From positions 1 through 64,000 of the forward strand of contig CAZFRE010000002.1 of NCBI GenBank assembly GCA_964521195.1: 64,000 nt of DNA, read 5' to 3'. Shown here in pieces: positions 8,889-16,991 of the stretch (within the stretch, counting starts at the first letter, position 1; every line of letters begins with the position of its first letter). The DNA comes from CAWDNM01 sp964521195. GTDB lineage: Bacteria; Actinomycetota; Coriobacteriia; Anaerosomatales; JAAXUF01. The translations under genes and the position numbers were made by a program. The notes beneath the pieces were generated by a model that saw only the letters and a list, made by a program, of their open reading frames with translations, searched no databases and was not told the DNA's origin.

Positions 8889-10229
8889 CTACCAGACGTA
8901 GACCCGGTCGGACATGCTGCTCTTGACCGGCGGGTTCGCCCAGGTCGAGGTGAAGTGCCCGTACGTCGCGACGAACTTGTACGAACCGTCGTCGAGCTTG
9001 TAGGACACGCTGTACTTGCCGTTCGAACCCTCGGTGAACGCCTTCTTGCTCACGTACTTGTACGAGGAGCCATCCCAGCGATACAGCTTGAGGTAGCCGC
9101 TGGCGCCGGAGCGTCCCGCCACCGAGCCGGTGACCTTGAAGCTCTTGCCGCTGGCGATGGAGGAGACCGACGGCTCAGGCGTGCTGAGCTTCGCCGGCGC
9201 CGAGACCTTGAGCTTCTGGATCTTCTCGGCGTTGTTGGCCTTGTCCATCGAGTAGAGGTACACCGTCTTGGAACCCGATTCGGGCACGCTGATCCGAGTC
9301 GTGGCGCGGAACGTCGGCTTGCTCGATCGAGCGAACGTGGAGAGAACGCCGGCCACGGCATCGCTCGCAGTGAGCTTCAGATACGAGCCATACGACTTGT
9401 AGGTCGTCTTGGGCGCCTTGGTGTCGATGATCACGAGGGCGGTCTTGCTCTCGCTCACGTTGCCATTCTTGTCGGTGGCGCGGTAGCGGATGGTGTGGAG
9501 ACCGTCGGCAGTCGTCCCGAGGCGCCACCGCGCGTACATGAGCCTGCCGTAGTCGTACCAGTTCACGCTCACAGCCTCCGCTGGAAGTCGCGTCGTCCAC
9601 GACCCTCCGTCGACTGCGTGCTCGAGCGAGGCGAGGCCGCATCCGTTCGTCCAGCTCCAGTAGTAGCGATTCACGTAGTCCTCGTCGCCCGCCTGGAAGA
9701 AGATGTCGTCGCTCTTGTTGGTCACAAGCGCCCAGCGAACGACATCGTCGGGAACCGCAGCGAGATCGCGTGCGATGGACGCAGGTGCGTCCACGTCGGA
9801 GTAGTAATAGTAGTTGTCCGCGTCCTCGGCGTAGATGGCTACCTGCGGCGCCTTGCTATCGCGCTGCAGGACAAAGTCCACCTGCTTGATGACACCGGTC
9901 GTGATCGTGATCTCATCCGACCCGTCCCCGTTGTAGGTCGACGTCGGCTCGTAGGCGCGGATGAAGAACGTCGCATCCTGACCGGGGTCGAAGTAGGCCT
10001 CGTACTCGCCGTCCGCGTCGGTGTAGTACGTGCCGAAGCCCCAGCTGCTGTTGCCGACCCGGTAGTACCCGTCGATGCGGACGCCCGCGAGCGGTAGCCC
10101 CGTGTCGGCGGCGGTGACGGTGCCCGTGACGCCGGTCGACGGTGCCGCGGACGCCACGATCGGCAACGCGAGCATCATCCCCACAGCACAGACGAGCAGC
10201 ATCGAGCGTACGAACAACCTCGTTCTCAT
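8889..10229 (-). CDS. Secreted carboxypeptidase-regulatory/Ig-like repeat protein
   Basis: Exported 446-residue protein. A Sec signal peptide occupies about 1-28 (basic MRTRLFVR, hydrophobic core, ASA cleavage). A carboxypeptidase-regulatory-like or Cna-B-type domain follows at about 31-120, with GVTGTVTAADTGLPLAGVRI. Next come Ig-like segments with IRYRATDKNGNVSESKT and LYSMDKANNAEK, the pattern of bacterial surface domains. The end is a beta-rich module with tandem YKYVSK/YKFVA motifs. There is no sortase signal or transmembrane anchor, so it is free or loosely wall-bound. An adhesive or structural role is inferred. It is the only gene on its transcript. Confidence 0.85.
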   Translation of the reverse strand: MRTRLFVRSMLLVCAVGMMLALPIVASAAPSTGVTGTVTAADTGLPLAGVRIDGYYRVGNSSWGFGTYYTDADGEYEAYFDPGQDATFFIRAYEPTSTYNGDGSDEITITTGVIKQVDFVLQRDSKAPQVAIYAEDADNYYYYSDVDAPASIARDLAAVPDDVVRWALVTNKSDDIFFQAGDEDYVNRYYWSWTNGCGLASLEHAVDGGSWTTRLPAEAVSVNWYDYGRLMYARWRLGTTADGLHTIRYRATDKNGNVSESKTALVIIDTKAPKTTYKSYGSYLKLTASDAVAGVLSTFARSSKPTFRATTRISVPESGSKTVYLYSMDKANNAEKIQKLKVSAPAKLSTPEPSVSSIASGKSFKVTGSVAGRSGASGYLKLYRWDGSSYKYVSKKAFTEGSNGKYSVSYKLDDGSYKFVATYGHFTSTWANPPVKSSMSDRVYVW

Positions 10230-10341
10230 GCCTTCCCCCTTCGCAGCAATGCGATGTCTCCTCGGAACTGACCGTGCGGTTCAACACGGTCTGTCACATT
10301 CTGCACGATAGTCGGCTGCGCGTCAGCCCGTTCCGGCGGTA

Positions 10342-10370
10342 TTCACCGCCCCGCTACCCTGTGGTACCAT
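10342..10370 (+). promoter_or_regulatory. tRNA-Leu promoter
   Basis: TTCACC (10342-10347) and TACCAT (10365-10370) are separated by 17 nt. The predicted start lies about 8 nt before the mature tRNA 5' end. Confidence 0.55.
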
Positions 10371-10385
10371 TCGTTCTCGCGCTAC

Positions 10386-10471
10386 GCGGGTGTGGCGGAA
10401 TGGCAGACGCGCATGGTTCAGGTCCATGTGGGGGCAACCCCGTGAAGGTTCAACTCCTTTCACCCGCACCA
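10386..10471 (+). tRNA. tRNA-Leu(CAG)
   Basis: The acceptor GCGGGTG pairs with CACCCGC, discriminator A is at 10468, and CCA is encoded at 10469-10471. The anticodon stem CATGG/CCATG holds the loop TTCAGGT, with CAG at 10419-10421. The long variable arm (GGGGGCAACCCC) is typical of class II tRNA-Leu. Confidence 0.95.
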
Positions 10472-10480
10472 CAGCATCTT

Positions 10481-10514
10481 CGACGGCCTCGTCCAAAGTG
10501 GACGGGGTCGTTTC
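10481..10514 (+). terminator. Terminator after tRNA-Leu
   Basis: CCTCGTCC pairs with GGACGGGG around AAAGT. An outer CGAC/GTCG continues the stem past a 2-nt bulge, and TTTC follows. It starts 10 nt past the encoded CCA. Confidence 0.6.
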
Positions 10515-10547
10515 ACTTCTCGGCGTGGCCAGGTGGATGAGCGCGGC

Positions 10548-12488
10548 TCAGGGCCTCGCGGCCAAGTCGCCCGCATCCCGCCCTGCTTCTGTGAACGCGA
10601 CTGCGACTTCACCGCCGCGCACCTGGAACGCATCGACCGTTCGGGTCGCGGCGGCGGGTGCGGCGCCGAATGCGGCGGTGTCCGCATGCCACGCGCCACC
10701 CTCCCGAGCGACCCGCCGCAGCGCCTGGAGTATCTCCGTCTCCTCCTCCAGCAGCGGGAATACGTCGTGCGCATCGCTGCCGACGAGATCGGCGTGCGCG
10801 GTCCCGAGAAGCCGGTCCGCGGCCGCGTTCGCCCCCGCGAATAGGAGCCTGTCGTCCTCGACCCGGAAGAAGAGCATCCCGAACGGCGCCGACATCACGA
10901 TCGACCGCATCCGCTGCTCGGAGTCCCGCAGGATCTCATCGGCGGCCTTGCGCGAGCTGATATCACGGATCGTGCCGAGCCGGTCTCCTCCGGGTCCGCT
11001 GAGGGAGCGCACGGATACCTCGGCGGTGAACCGGGATCCGTCCTTGCGAACCAGCGTCAGTTCGGTCGCGTACAGGTCCCCGGCCTGGAGTGCGTCCGCG
11101 ATGCTCACGTTCAGGCGCTGGTAGGCCTCGTCCGACACGTGCAACACGCGTGTCGTCCGGCCGAGCAACTCGTCGTGCTCGTAGCCGAACAAGGCCTCCG
11201 TCGGCCGGTTGACGAGCTTGAGGTCGCCAGTCGCCCCGTCGACGAGGATGACGCCGCAGTCGAGTGCGCCGAGCAGATCGGCAAGCCTGTCCCGCGACTG
11301 AGTCAGCGCGCGCCGCGCCGCGACCGTCTCGGTGATGTCGCGGGTGATGATCGCGGTGTCCCCGTCTCGCAGCGGCAGGAAGCGGGCCTCCCACTCACTC
11401 TGACGGTCGCCGATCTGCATCTGGTAGGTGAGCGTCACGAGCGCACCCGTGGCGTGGCAGTCGCTGACGCCGCTGCGAAGCACCTCGGCCAGATGCGGCG
11501 GCAGCGCTTCGGTGTATCGCCGGTGGAGGAATGCGGACGGAGGCGCGTAGAGGTCCCGTTCGTTCGGGGCACTGTAGGCAGTGATGTAGCCGGCCGCGTT
11601 CATTCGGAAGAAGAGGTCCCGCGAGAGCGTGAAGATGGCGTCGAACTCCTCGGCCTTGCGCGCGATCTCCCTCTCGAAAGCCGCTCGCTCGGTCACGTCC
11701 TCGCCGATGCTCACCACGCCCGTGAGCGCGCCGTGCGTGCCGTACAGGTTGGTCGAGTTCCAGCGGACGATCCGACGCGAACCGTCGGCCGCTCGCACGG
11801 GAAGCTCGAACCCGCCGGTGCTCCCGCCGGCGCCGACACGTTCGTTGAACGCTGCGGCTGCACGCTCCCGCTGGTCCGGCTCGAGCAAGCTGATGAAGTA
11901 CCGTCCGATCAGGTCGCCCTGCTGCGCGAGCAGACGCTGCGCGGGCTCATTCGCCCACGTGATCGTGCCTGCGGCGTCGAGCTGCACCGCGAGAAGTCCT
12001 ACCTTGCTCGTGATATCCCTGAAGTGCTGGTCGCTCGCGTCGAGCCGCTCTTCGATGCGCTTCTGTTCGGTGATGTCGATCATGAGACCGCGCAGACAGC
12101 CCTCGAGCCCCTTGTCCACGTCGACCGACACGATCTCGTTGACCCACACGACGGATCCGTTCGCGTGGATCATCCGGTAACTGAACTGGTGGTTCTTCCG
12201 GTCCGCGGTGCACCGTTGACAGTACTGCGGCGCCCATTCCGCATCGTCGGGATGCAGCCGCTCGAGCCAGAACCTTGGGGCGAGCCACGCCTCTCGCGGA
12301 TACCCGAGCAGATCCGCGACCGACGCGCTGACGTATGTGAACGCCCCCGTGGACCAGTTGAACTCCCAGACCACGCCGCCACTGTCGCTGACGAGCGATT
12401 CCAGGTAGCTGAGGTCGGGCAGCCCCTCTTCGAGGCTCTCGGCGGAGTGCATCGCATCATCGCCGCTTGCGCCGGGTCGATCGTCCAT
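10548..12488 (-). CDS. Five-PAS sensor protein without output domain
   Basis: Cytosolic sensory protein of 646 residues made of five PAS modules in a row (about 25-140, 150-265, 270-385, 395-510, 520-635). Linkers such as DITEQKRIEERL, DVTERAAFEREI and DISSRKAADEIL mark the PAC ends. The protein stops right after the last module. No kinase, GGDEF, EAL or HTH follows, and only 77 nt separate the stop from the tRNA-Leu, so no frameshifted output domain is hidden there. ATG at 12488 follows GGGGGGA. It could act by binding a partner kinase or cyclase; the ligands are unknown. Confidence 0.85.
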   Translation of the reverse strand: MDDRPGASGDDAMHSAESLEEGLPDLSYLESLVSDSGGVVWEFNWSTGAFTYVSASVADLLGYPREAWLAPRFWLERLHPDDAEWAPQYCQRCTADRKNHQFSYRMIHANGSVVWVNEIVSVDVDKGLEGCLRGLMIDITEQKRIEERLDASDQHFRDITSKVGLLAVQLDAAGTITWANEPAQRLLAQQGDLIGRYFISLLEPDQRERAAAAFNERVGAGGSTGGFELPVRAADGSRRIVRWNSTNLYGTHGALTGVVSIGEDVTERAAFEREIARKAEEFDAIFTLSRDLFFRMNAAGYITAYSAPNERDLYAPPSAFLHRRYTEALPPHLAEVLRSGVSDCHATGALVTLTYQMQIGDRQSEWEARFLPLRDGDTAIITRDITETVAARRALTQSRDRLADLLGALDCGVILVDGATGDLKLVNRPTEALFGYEHDELLGRTTRVLHVSDEAYQRLNVSIADALQAGDLYATELTLVRKDGSRFTAEVSVRSLSGPGGDRLGTIRDISSRKAADEILRDSEQRMRSIVMSAPFGMLFFRVEDDRLLFAGANAAADRLLGTAHADLVGSDAHDVFPLLEEETEILQALRRVAREGGAWHADTAAFGAAPAAATRTVDAFQVRGGEVAVAFTEAGRDAGDLAARP

Positions 12489-12556
12489 GCAGTCCCCCCG
12501 TTGCCAACACGTCGCGCCGTCGCCATGGCGTCGCACATTCCCCGCAATCGTGCTTG

Positions 12557-12568
12557 AAGGGGCCCCTT
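12557..12568. promoter_or_regulatory. 12-bp perfect palindrome in intergenic gap
   Basis: AAGGGGCCCCTT lies 69 nt upstream of the PAS gene start, in a 272-nt divergent gap. A second imperfect repeat, TAAGG...CCTTA, lies at 12588-12604. These are possible operator sites; nothing else is recognisable in the gap. Confidence 0.3.
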
Positions 12569-12760
12569 GGCGACCGGCGGCCCGTCGTAAGGACTATCCC
12601 CTTATGCGCACGGACTCTAGTCGAGTGCCGCGCGTCCCGCCCGGCGGCGTTGTCGCTCCGCTGTGCGAGCGTTAGCATTCGGCGTGGGGCGGGAGAATCA
12701 AACAGTCGAGGGCTTTCATGCCCCATCTTCTGAAGCACGCGATGAGTTGGAGGGGTCCCC

Positions 12761-13291
12761 ATGCGTCGATCCACCGCACTCGTTCTGATCCTCGTACTGG
12801 CCGTCGTCGCCTCGCTGCTCTCCGGCTGCCAGCAGGTCGCCCAGAAGGCGACCGAGGCCGCCGTCGAGAAGGCCACCGGCGTCAAGGTCGACACCGAGAA
12901 TCAAACGATCACCACCACCGACAAGGACGGCAACACCACTCAGCTATCTGCAGCGGAAGGCGCGTATCCGGACGGGTTCCCTTCGGACTTCCCTGAGTAC
13001 CCGGGAGGCACGGTCGACTCCGGGCTCAAGGGCACGACCAACGGCCAGGACAGCTTCACCGTGATCATCAAGACTCCCGACGCGGCGAAGGACGTCTACG
13101 AGTGGTATCTCACGGAGCTCGAGAAGGCCGGGTGGAAGATCGAGCAGAAGATGGACGGCACCACTTCCGAGTCGGCGTTCGGTAGCATCGTCGCCCTCAA
13201 GGATGGCCAGAAGGCCGGCGTCACCATCAGCCGCGCCGCCGACGAGCCTGACACCTCGATCATGGTCGGCCTCGGTCCAGAGCAGCAGTAG
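12761..13291 (+). CDS. Small lipoprotein of unknown function
   Basis: Exported lipoprotein of 176 residues. Signal peptide at about 1-21 with lipobox LLSGC, so it is lipid-anchored to the outer face of the cytoplasmic membrane. An amphipathic, Ala/Lys-rich stretch (AQKATEAAVEKATGV) follows. The mature domain contains FPEYPGGTVDS and VYEWYLTELEKAGWKIEQ, a small alpha/beta pattern seen in many actinobacterial lipoproteins of unknown role. The ATG is preceded by GGAGGGG. It is followed by a terminator, so it is probably monocistronic. Confidence 0.85.
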   Translation: MRRSTALVLILVLAVVASLLSGCQQVAQKATEAAVEKATGVKVDTENQTITTTDKDGNTTQLSAAEGAYPDGFPSDFPEYPGGTVDSGLKGTTNGQDSFTVIIKTPDAAKDVYEWYLTELEKAGWKIEQKMDGTTSESAFGSIVALKDGQKAGVTISRAADEPDTSIMVGLGPEQQ

Positions 13292-13313
13292 GTTCGTGCC
13301 GACGAAGCACGCC

Positions 13314-13344
13314 GAGGAGCCGCTCCCGAGGGGGGCGGCTCCTC
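13314..13344 (+). terminator. Terminator after the lipoprotein gene
   Basis: A 10-bp perfect stem, GAGGAGCCGC / GCGGCTCCTC, around an 11-nt loop, followed by CAGTTT. It starts 23 nt past the stop codon. Confidence 0.7.
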
Positions 13345-13461
13345 CAGTTTCTGGTGCGCGTCCACCGATTCGGTCTGTGGCACGTGGCCGCCGAGGGTAC
13401 ATTCAACCTGCTTGGCGCGCGCAAGACATGCGCTCGCCTGAGGTGCGGGGAGGTGGGAACG

Positions 13462-14175
13462 ATGATGCCCAGAGAGGGCACTGCCCGCAAGCAACGGTTC
13501 TTCACTCAGGTCGCGGGAGATGCGTTTCTGTTCTCGGCGGCGCTCTTTGCGATTCCGATGGGCCTGATCGGCCTGGTCGTCTGGCTCGTACCCGGACTGA
13601 GCGGCCCCGAGGGTCCTGCGGGCGTCGCGGGGGCGGTGGTTTCCGGACTCAGCAGCATTCTCGGCATCGCCGGCGTGGTCGCCGGCGCGGTCATCGCTTG
13701 GAAGATGCACGGACGCGACTTCAGCTCGACGTCGATCGCGGGCATCGCGCTGGGCGTGGTGCTGGGCTCGATCGCCACGGGCGTGGCGATCTTCGGGTTC
13801 ATCGGCATCGCGATGCTGATCGGCAGGCTGATCGGCGAGGTTCCGGGGCTCATCTTCGCCGTGGCGATACTCGCGATCGTGTGCATCGTGGCGATCATCC
13901 GGCTCGACTCGGATGCGATCCGCGACATGGCGTCCGAGCGCAGCGAGCACCGGCGGCTCGATGCACTGCGGCTCAGCGCTACCGCGGTGCTGATCGTGCT
14001 TGCCGGCGTCGTGGCGACGCTGGTCACGAGGTATCCGACGCAGGAGTACGGCGAGGCGATACTCTTCGCGATCATGGCGGGTGCCCAGGCAGCCATCATC
14101 ACCGCGATAGCCGACTGGTGGGTTCGCAGGACGGAGGCCCGGCTGCATGAGGAAGGCTCGGCACTCACGACCTAG
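13462..14175 (+). CDS. Polytopic membrane protein, unknown function
   Basis: A 237-residue integral membrane protein with about six hydrophobic helices: FLFSAALFAIPMGLIGLVVWL, SGLSSILGIAGVVAGAVIAW, IAGIALGVVLGSIATGVAIF, IFAVAILAIVCIVAII, ATAVLIVLAGVVATLV and EAILFAIMAGAQAAIITAIA. Charged ends suggest both termini are cytosolic. No family signature is recognised. The tandem ATGs at 13462/13465 follow GGGGAGGTGGG. A longer in-frame start at 13354 has no ribosome site and would overlap the terminator region. It is convergent with the pirin gene. Confidence 0.75.
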   Translation: MMPREGTARKQRFFTQVAGDAFLFSAALFAIPMGLIGLVVWLVPGLSGPEGPAGVAGAVVSGLSSILGIAGVVAGAVIAWKMHGRDFSSTSIAGIALGVVLGSIATGVAIFGFIGIAMLIGRLIGEVPGLIFAVAILAIVCIVAIIRLDSDAIRDMASERSEHRRLDALRLSATAVLIVLAGVVATLVTRYPTQEYGEAILFAIMAGAQAAIITAIADWWVRRTEARLHEEGSALTT

Positions 14176-14204
14176 CGCTCGGTTCACGGAACACGGAGTA
14201 CGGT

Positions 14205-15077
14205 TCAGCTCTGGCGGTGCTGTCCCACCTTCACGAAGGTGCCCTTCCGGTACTCATCGAACGCCGCTTCGAGCTCCTCTCGGGTATTCATGACGATTGG
14301 GCCGCCCCATGCGATCGGCTCGCGGAGCGGGGCACCGCTGACAAACAGGAAGCGCGCGCCCTCCTCGCCGGCACGCACCGCGACTTCATCTCCGTCCCCC
14401 AGCAGCACGACGGTTCCATGCTTGGCGCATGTCGGCGCAGTGCCATCAGCGTCGAAGCACGCTGAGCCCTCGAACAGGTAGGCGAATACCGTGTGACCGG
14501 GGGTCGTCGGGTGGGTCCACGCGCGGCCGGGGAGCACGGTGACGTCGAGGTACTCGGGCCCGGCCACGATGTCGCGTACCGGACCGGTCACCCCGTCGAC
14601 CTCGCCGCAGATCACGCGCGCACTCGCGTCCGGCGTCGTCACTGTCGGAATCTCCCGGGAAGGCACGCCGCAGTAGCGCGGGTCGATCATCTTGTGGCGG
14701 GACGGGAGGTTCGTCCACAACTGGAAGCCGCCCATCCTGCCCGTGGCGTCCCCGTCGGGCATCTCTTGGTGCACGACGCCGCTGCCGGCAGTCATCCACT
14801 GGACATCACCCGCGCCGATGCGTCCCTTGTTGCCGAGCGAGTCCCCGTGCTCCACCTCGCCGTCGATGACATACGTGATGGTCTCGATTCCGCGGTGAGG
14901 ATGCCACGGGAAGCCGGCCCGATAGTGGGCAGGATCGTCGGAGCGGAAGTCATCGAGCATCAGGAATGGATCGAAGAGGTGCTCGTGCCCGAACCCGAAG
15001 GCCCGGCGCAGCCGCACCCCCGCGCCCTCAAGCGTCGGCTGGGATGCGAACACGGCTCGCACTGCTCGGGTCGTCAC
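14205..15077 (-). CDS. Pirin family protein (bicupin)
   Basis: Cytosolic cupin-fold protein of 290 residues. The N-terminal cupin has the pirin signature FPWHPHRGIETITYV (about 55-70) and later SGVVHQEMP, together giving the His/His/His/Glu iron site. The C-terminal cupin holds HTVFAYLFEGSACF. Bacterial pirins act as quercetinases or as redox or metabolic modulators; which applies here is unknown. The GTG at 15077 has GAGAGGAG 7 nt upstream. An in-frame start at 15134 lacks one. Confidence 0.9.
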   Translation of the reverse strand: MTTRAVRAVFASQPTLEGAGVRLRRAFGFGHEHLFDPFLMLDDFRSDDPAHYRAGFPWHPHRGIETITYVIDGEVEHGDSLGNKGRIGAGDVQWMTAGSGVVHQEMPDGDATGRMGGFQLWTNLPSRHKMIDPRYCGVPSREIPTVTTPDASARVICGEVDGVTGPVRDIVAGPEYLDVTVLPGRAWTHPTTPGHTVFAYLFEGSACFDADGTAPTCAKHGTVVLLGDGDEVAVRAGEEGARFLFVSGAPLREPIAWGGPIVMNTREELEAAFDEYRKGTFVKVGQHRQS

Positions 15078-15171
15078 GGGCGCGCTCCTCTCGGCGGGTG
15101 CTGAGACCGAGAGCGAGACACATGCCAGAATCACGACGTGATCGGTAGGGATTGCCCCTCAGGCTCGCCGA

Positions 15172-15245
15172 GGGAATGACCGGTCACCGCGACATCCAAG
15201 GCGAGCGCGGTCGTCCTCGGCGTGTGACGGCGGACTGTCATTCCC
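15172..15245. repeat. Short inverted repeat, possible degenerate REP/MITE-like element
   Basis: GGGAATGAC (15172-15180) and its exact complement GTCATTCCC (15237-15245), with related flanks (CTCGCCGA / CGAGC), bracket 56 nt. It sits in a 204-nt gap with no gene. Only one copy is seen in this window, so calling it a dispersed repeat is a guess. Confidence 0.35.
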
Positions 15246-15281
15246 GAGCACACCACGCACGCAGGAGCATCGTTCTGAGCG

Positions 15282-15983
15282 CTACGGAGCTTCGGACAGC
15301 TCGGCGTCGTTGTCGTACCCGCGACTCTCCCAGTAGCCTCGATAGTCGCTGTCGTCCGACAGTTCGATGCGCTCGATCCAGCGGATCCACTTGTAGCCCC
15401 ACTTGCTCCAAGCGCCGAGCCGAAGCGGTCCTCCGCGCTCCGCGGGCAGGTCCACTGCGTTGAGCTCGTGAACGAGAAGGTGCTCGCGCGTGAAGTAGTC
15501 GACGGGAAACGACGTCGTGTACCCGTCGCTCGCATGGAAGATGACGGTTGTGGCCGCGGGTTGGACTGCGCTCTTCGCCAGCACGTCGACGATCCGGATG
15601 CCCTCCCAGAGCTGTGTCACGCCCCACCCCTCGACACACTCGAGCCGACGTACCTGCTTGTCGGAGGGGAACGTGGCCAGCAATCGGTCGAACGAGTAGG
15701 TCATGGGCGTGTCCACCATGCCGTCGACCGTCAGTGACCACTTCGCGCGCTCGATGTACTGCGGTCCCTTGATCGAGTTCTCTCGTGAATCGGCGATCGA
15801 GCTCAGCTGTTCGCCCTGGTACACGCGGATCTGCGCGCCCTTCAGCGAGTCCACGGTGTGGATTCCCGGGTGCACCAGCGGCGGACGCGGCAGACAGCCC
15901 GATGCCATCAGCGTGAACACGCCGGCGCCCACTGCCGCAATGAGTTCTCGGCGTGTCAGGCCGTCATACCGCCCAGCGCCCAC
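15282..15983 (-). CDS. YedY/sulfite-oxidase-like molybdopterin lipoprotein
   Basis: Exported molybdopterin-binding oxidoreductase of 233 residues. The N-terminus carries a Tat-like TRRELIAAVGAG and a lipobox MASGC at about 25-30, so it is likely folded with cofactor in the cytosol, exported by Tat and lipid-anchored. The Moco-ligating cysteine is C116 in RRLECVEGWG. DGYTTSFP and GGPLRL with KWGYKWIRWIERIEL are typical of the sulfite oxidase fold. The substrate is unknown; YedY homologues reduce methionine sulfoxide. The ATG at 15998 embeds AGGAGG, which sits 6 nt before a GTG at 15983, so the GTG is chosen. No MsrQ-type partner is adjacent. Confidence 0.88.
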   Translation of the reverse strand: MGAGRYDGLTRRELIAAVGAGVFTLMASGCLPRPPLVHPGIHTVDSLKGAQIRVYQGEQLSSIADSRENSIKGPQYIERAKWSLTVDGMVDTPMTYSFDRLLATFPSDKQVRRLECVEGWGVTQLWEGIRIVDVLAKSAVQPAATTVIFHASDGYTTSFPVDYFTREHLLVHELNAVDLPAERGGPLRLGAWSKWGYKWIRWIERIELSDDSDYRGYWESRGYDNDAELSEAP

Positions 15984-16099
15984 GCGTCGCCTCCTCATCG
16001 GCAGTCCGTATCCAGGCCACTCGCCTGCGAACGTCGGGCCAGCTCGGCACGACGCCGTTCGCAGCTCCTGAAAGTCGCGGACGCGCGATCGGGTGCGGA

Positions 16100-16531
16100 C
16101 TACGCTCCGACGACCTCGACCAGGGTGATCTCGAACGTCAGGTCCTGGCCTGCGAGCGGATGGTTGAAGTCGAGAGTGAGCGTCTCGTCGGTCACCTCTG
16201 CGACGATCGCCGGTACGCGCTGGCCGTCCGGCGCTTCAAGCTCGACGGCCCAACCGACCTCGGGGGTCGGGTCGGGCGGAAACGCATCGCGCGGGAAGCT
16301 CTGGAGGCCCTGTTCGGAGTGCTCGCCGTAAGCGTCGGCGGCGGGGATGGTGACCGTGGCCGTCTCGCCAGGGGCGAGGTCGGCTACAGCGGTGTCGAAT
16401 CCGGGGATGACCTGACCCGTGCCGACCACGAACTCGAGCGGCTCGCGCCCCTCGCTCGAATCGAACGTCGTGCCGTCGGCAAGGGTGCCTGTGTAGTGAA
16501 CGCGGACGGTGTCGCCAGAAACAGGTGCCAT
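16100..16531 (-). CDS. SlyD-type FKBP peptidyl-prolyl isomerase
   Basis: Cytosolic 143-residue prolyl isomerase and chaperone. VRVHYTGTLADGTTFDSS at the start, GREPLEFVVGTGQVIPGFD in the middle and LTFEITLVEV at the end form the FKBP barrel. The insert between about 70 and 120 (AYGEHSEQGLQSFPRDAF onwards) is the chaperone flap of SlyD proteins. There is no His-rich metal tail, unlike E. coli SlyD. ATG at 16531 has GAGGAGG upstream. A long N-terminal extension in frame is not supported. Monocistronic. Confidence 0.93.
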   Translation of the reverse strand: MAPVSGDTVRVHYTGTLADGTTFDSSEGREPLEFVVGTGQVIPGFDTAVADLAPGETATVTIPAADAYGEHSEQGLQSFPRDAFPPDPTPEVGWAVELEAPDGQRVPAIVAEVTDETLTLDFNHPLAGQDLTFEITLVEVVGA

Positions 16532-16677
16532 GACGGCCTCCTCGAAGTGATCGTGCGTGGGAAGAACTCGCACACTGTAACGCATCATAAGCAGGAATAC
16601 CCCAGTCCGCGCTAAAGCATCAGGGCAGAACGCCGATTCTACTAACGCACGTTTATGTAGAACGTCCCGCCAACAGG

Positions 16678-16683
16678 TATGAT
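16678..16683 (+). promoter_or_regulatory. Possible -10 box for the small gene and cytochrome
   Basis: TATGAT, ending 58 nt before the ATG at 16742. No clear -35 lies at 16-19 nt, so it is tentative. Confidence 0.3.
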
Positions 16684-16741
16684 GACTGCGGGACGATGCG
16701 TATGCCGGTACGGGGGTCATGCGAGCACGCAGGGGAGCAGC

Positions 16742-16945
16742 ATGGGCAAGCTATACGACTACTGCCAGAGGGTCCAGCAGCACATCGAGTCCAACGGCCT
16801 CGACATCTACAAGTCGCGCGGGGAGATCGCGATGCGATGCGGGTTTCTCATGCCGCTTGTGAAGCCCGACGATCCCGATGACGCGCAGAAGATCCAGGCG
16901 CTGCGAGATGCAGCCAAGGAACTCTTCGGGCTCAACCTCGAGTAG
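16742..16945 (+). CDS. Small conserved-looking protein, 67 aa
   Basis: Soluble, charged 67-residue protein, MGKLYDYCQRVQQHIE..., with one N-terminal helix and a C-terminal helix (DDAQKIQALRDAAKELFGL). It has two cysteines, C8 and C34, not in a haem motif. No family recognised. The ribosome site CAGGGGAGC and its position 46 nt ahead of the giant cytochrome gene, same strand, suggest co-transcription. A role in cytochrome expression or maturation is possible but only inferred from position. Confidence 0.75.
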   Translation: MGKLYDYCQRVQQHIESNGLDIYKSRGEIAMRCGFLMPLVKPDDPDDAQKIQALRDAAKELFGLNLE

Positions 16946-16991
16946 CGGCTGACGGGATGCGTTCCGGACATTCCTGGCGCGGGTGACGGTA

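Noticed and set aside
8711..8926. Small 71-aa open frame after the acyltransferase
   Set aside because: It reads through the 28-bp terminator palindrome and into the convergent gene; no ribosome site.
10471..10548. Possible frameshifted kinase domain after the five-PAS protein
   Set aside because: Only 77 nt separate its stop from the tRNA-Leu on the other strand; no room for an output domain.
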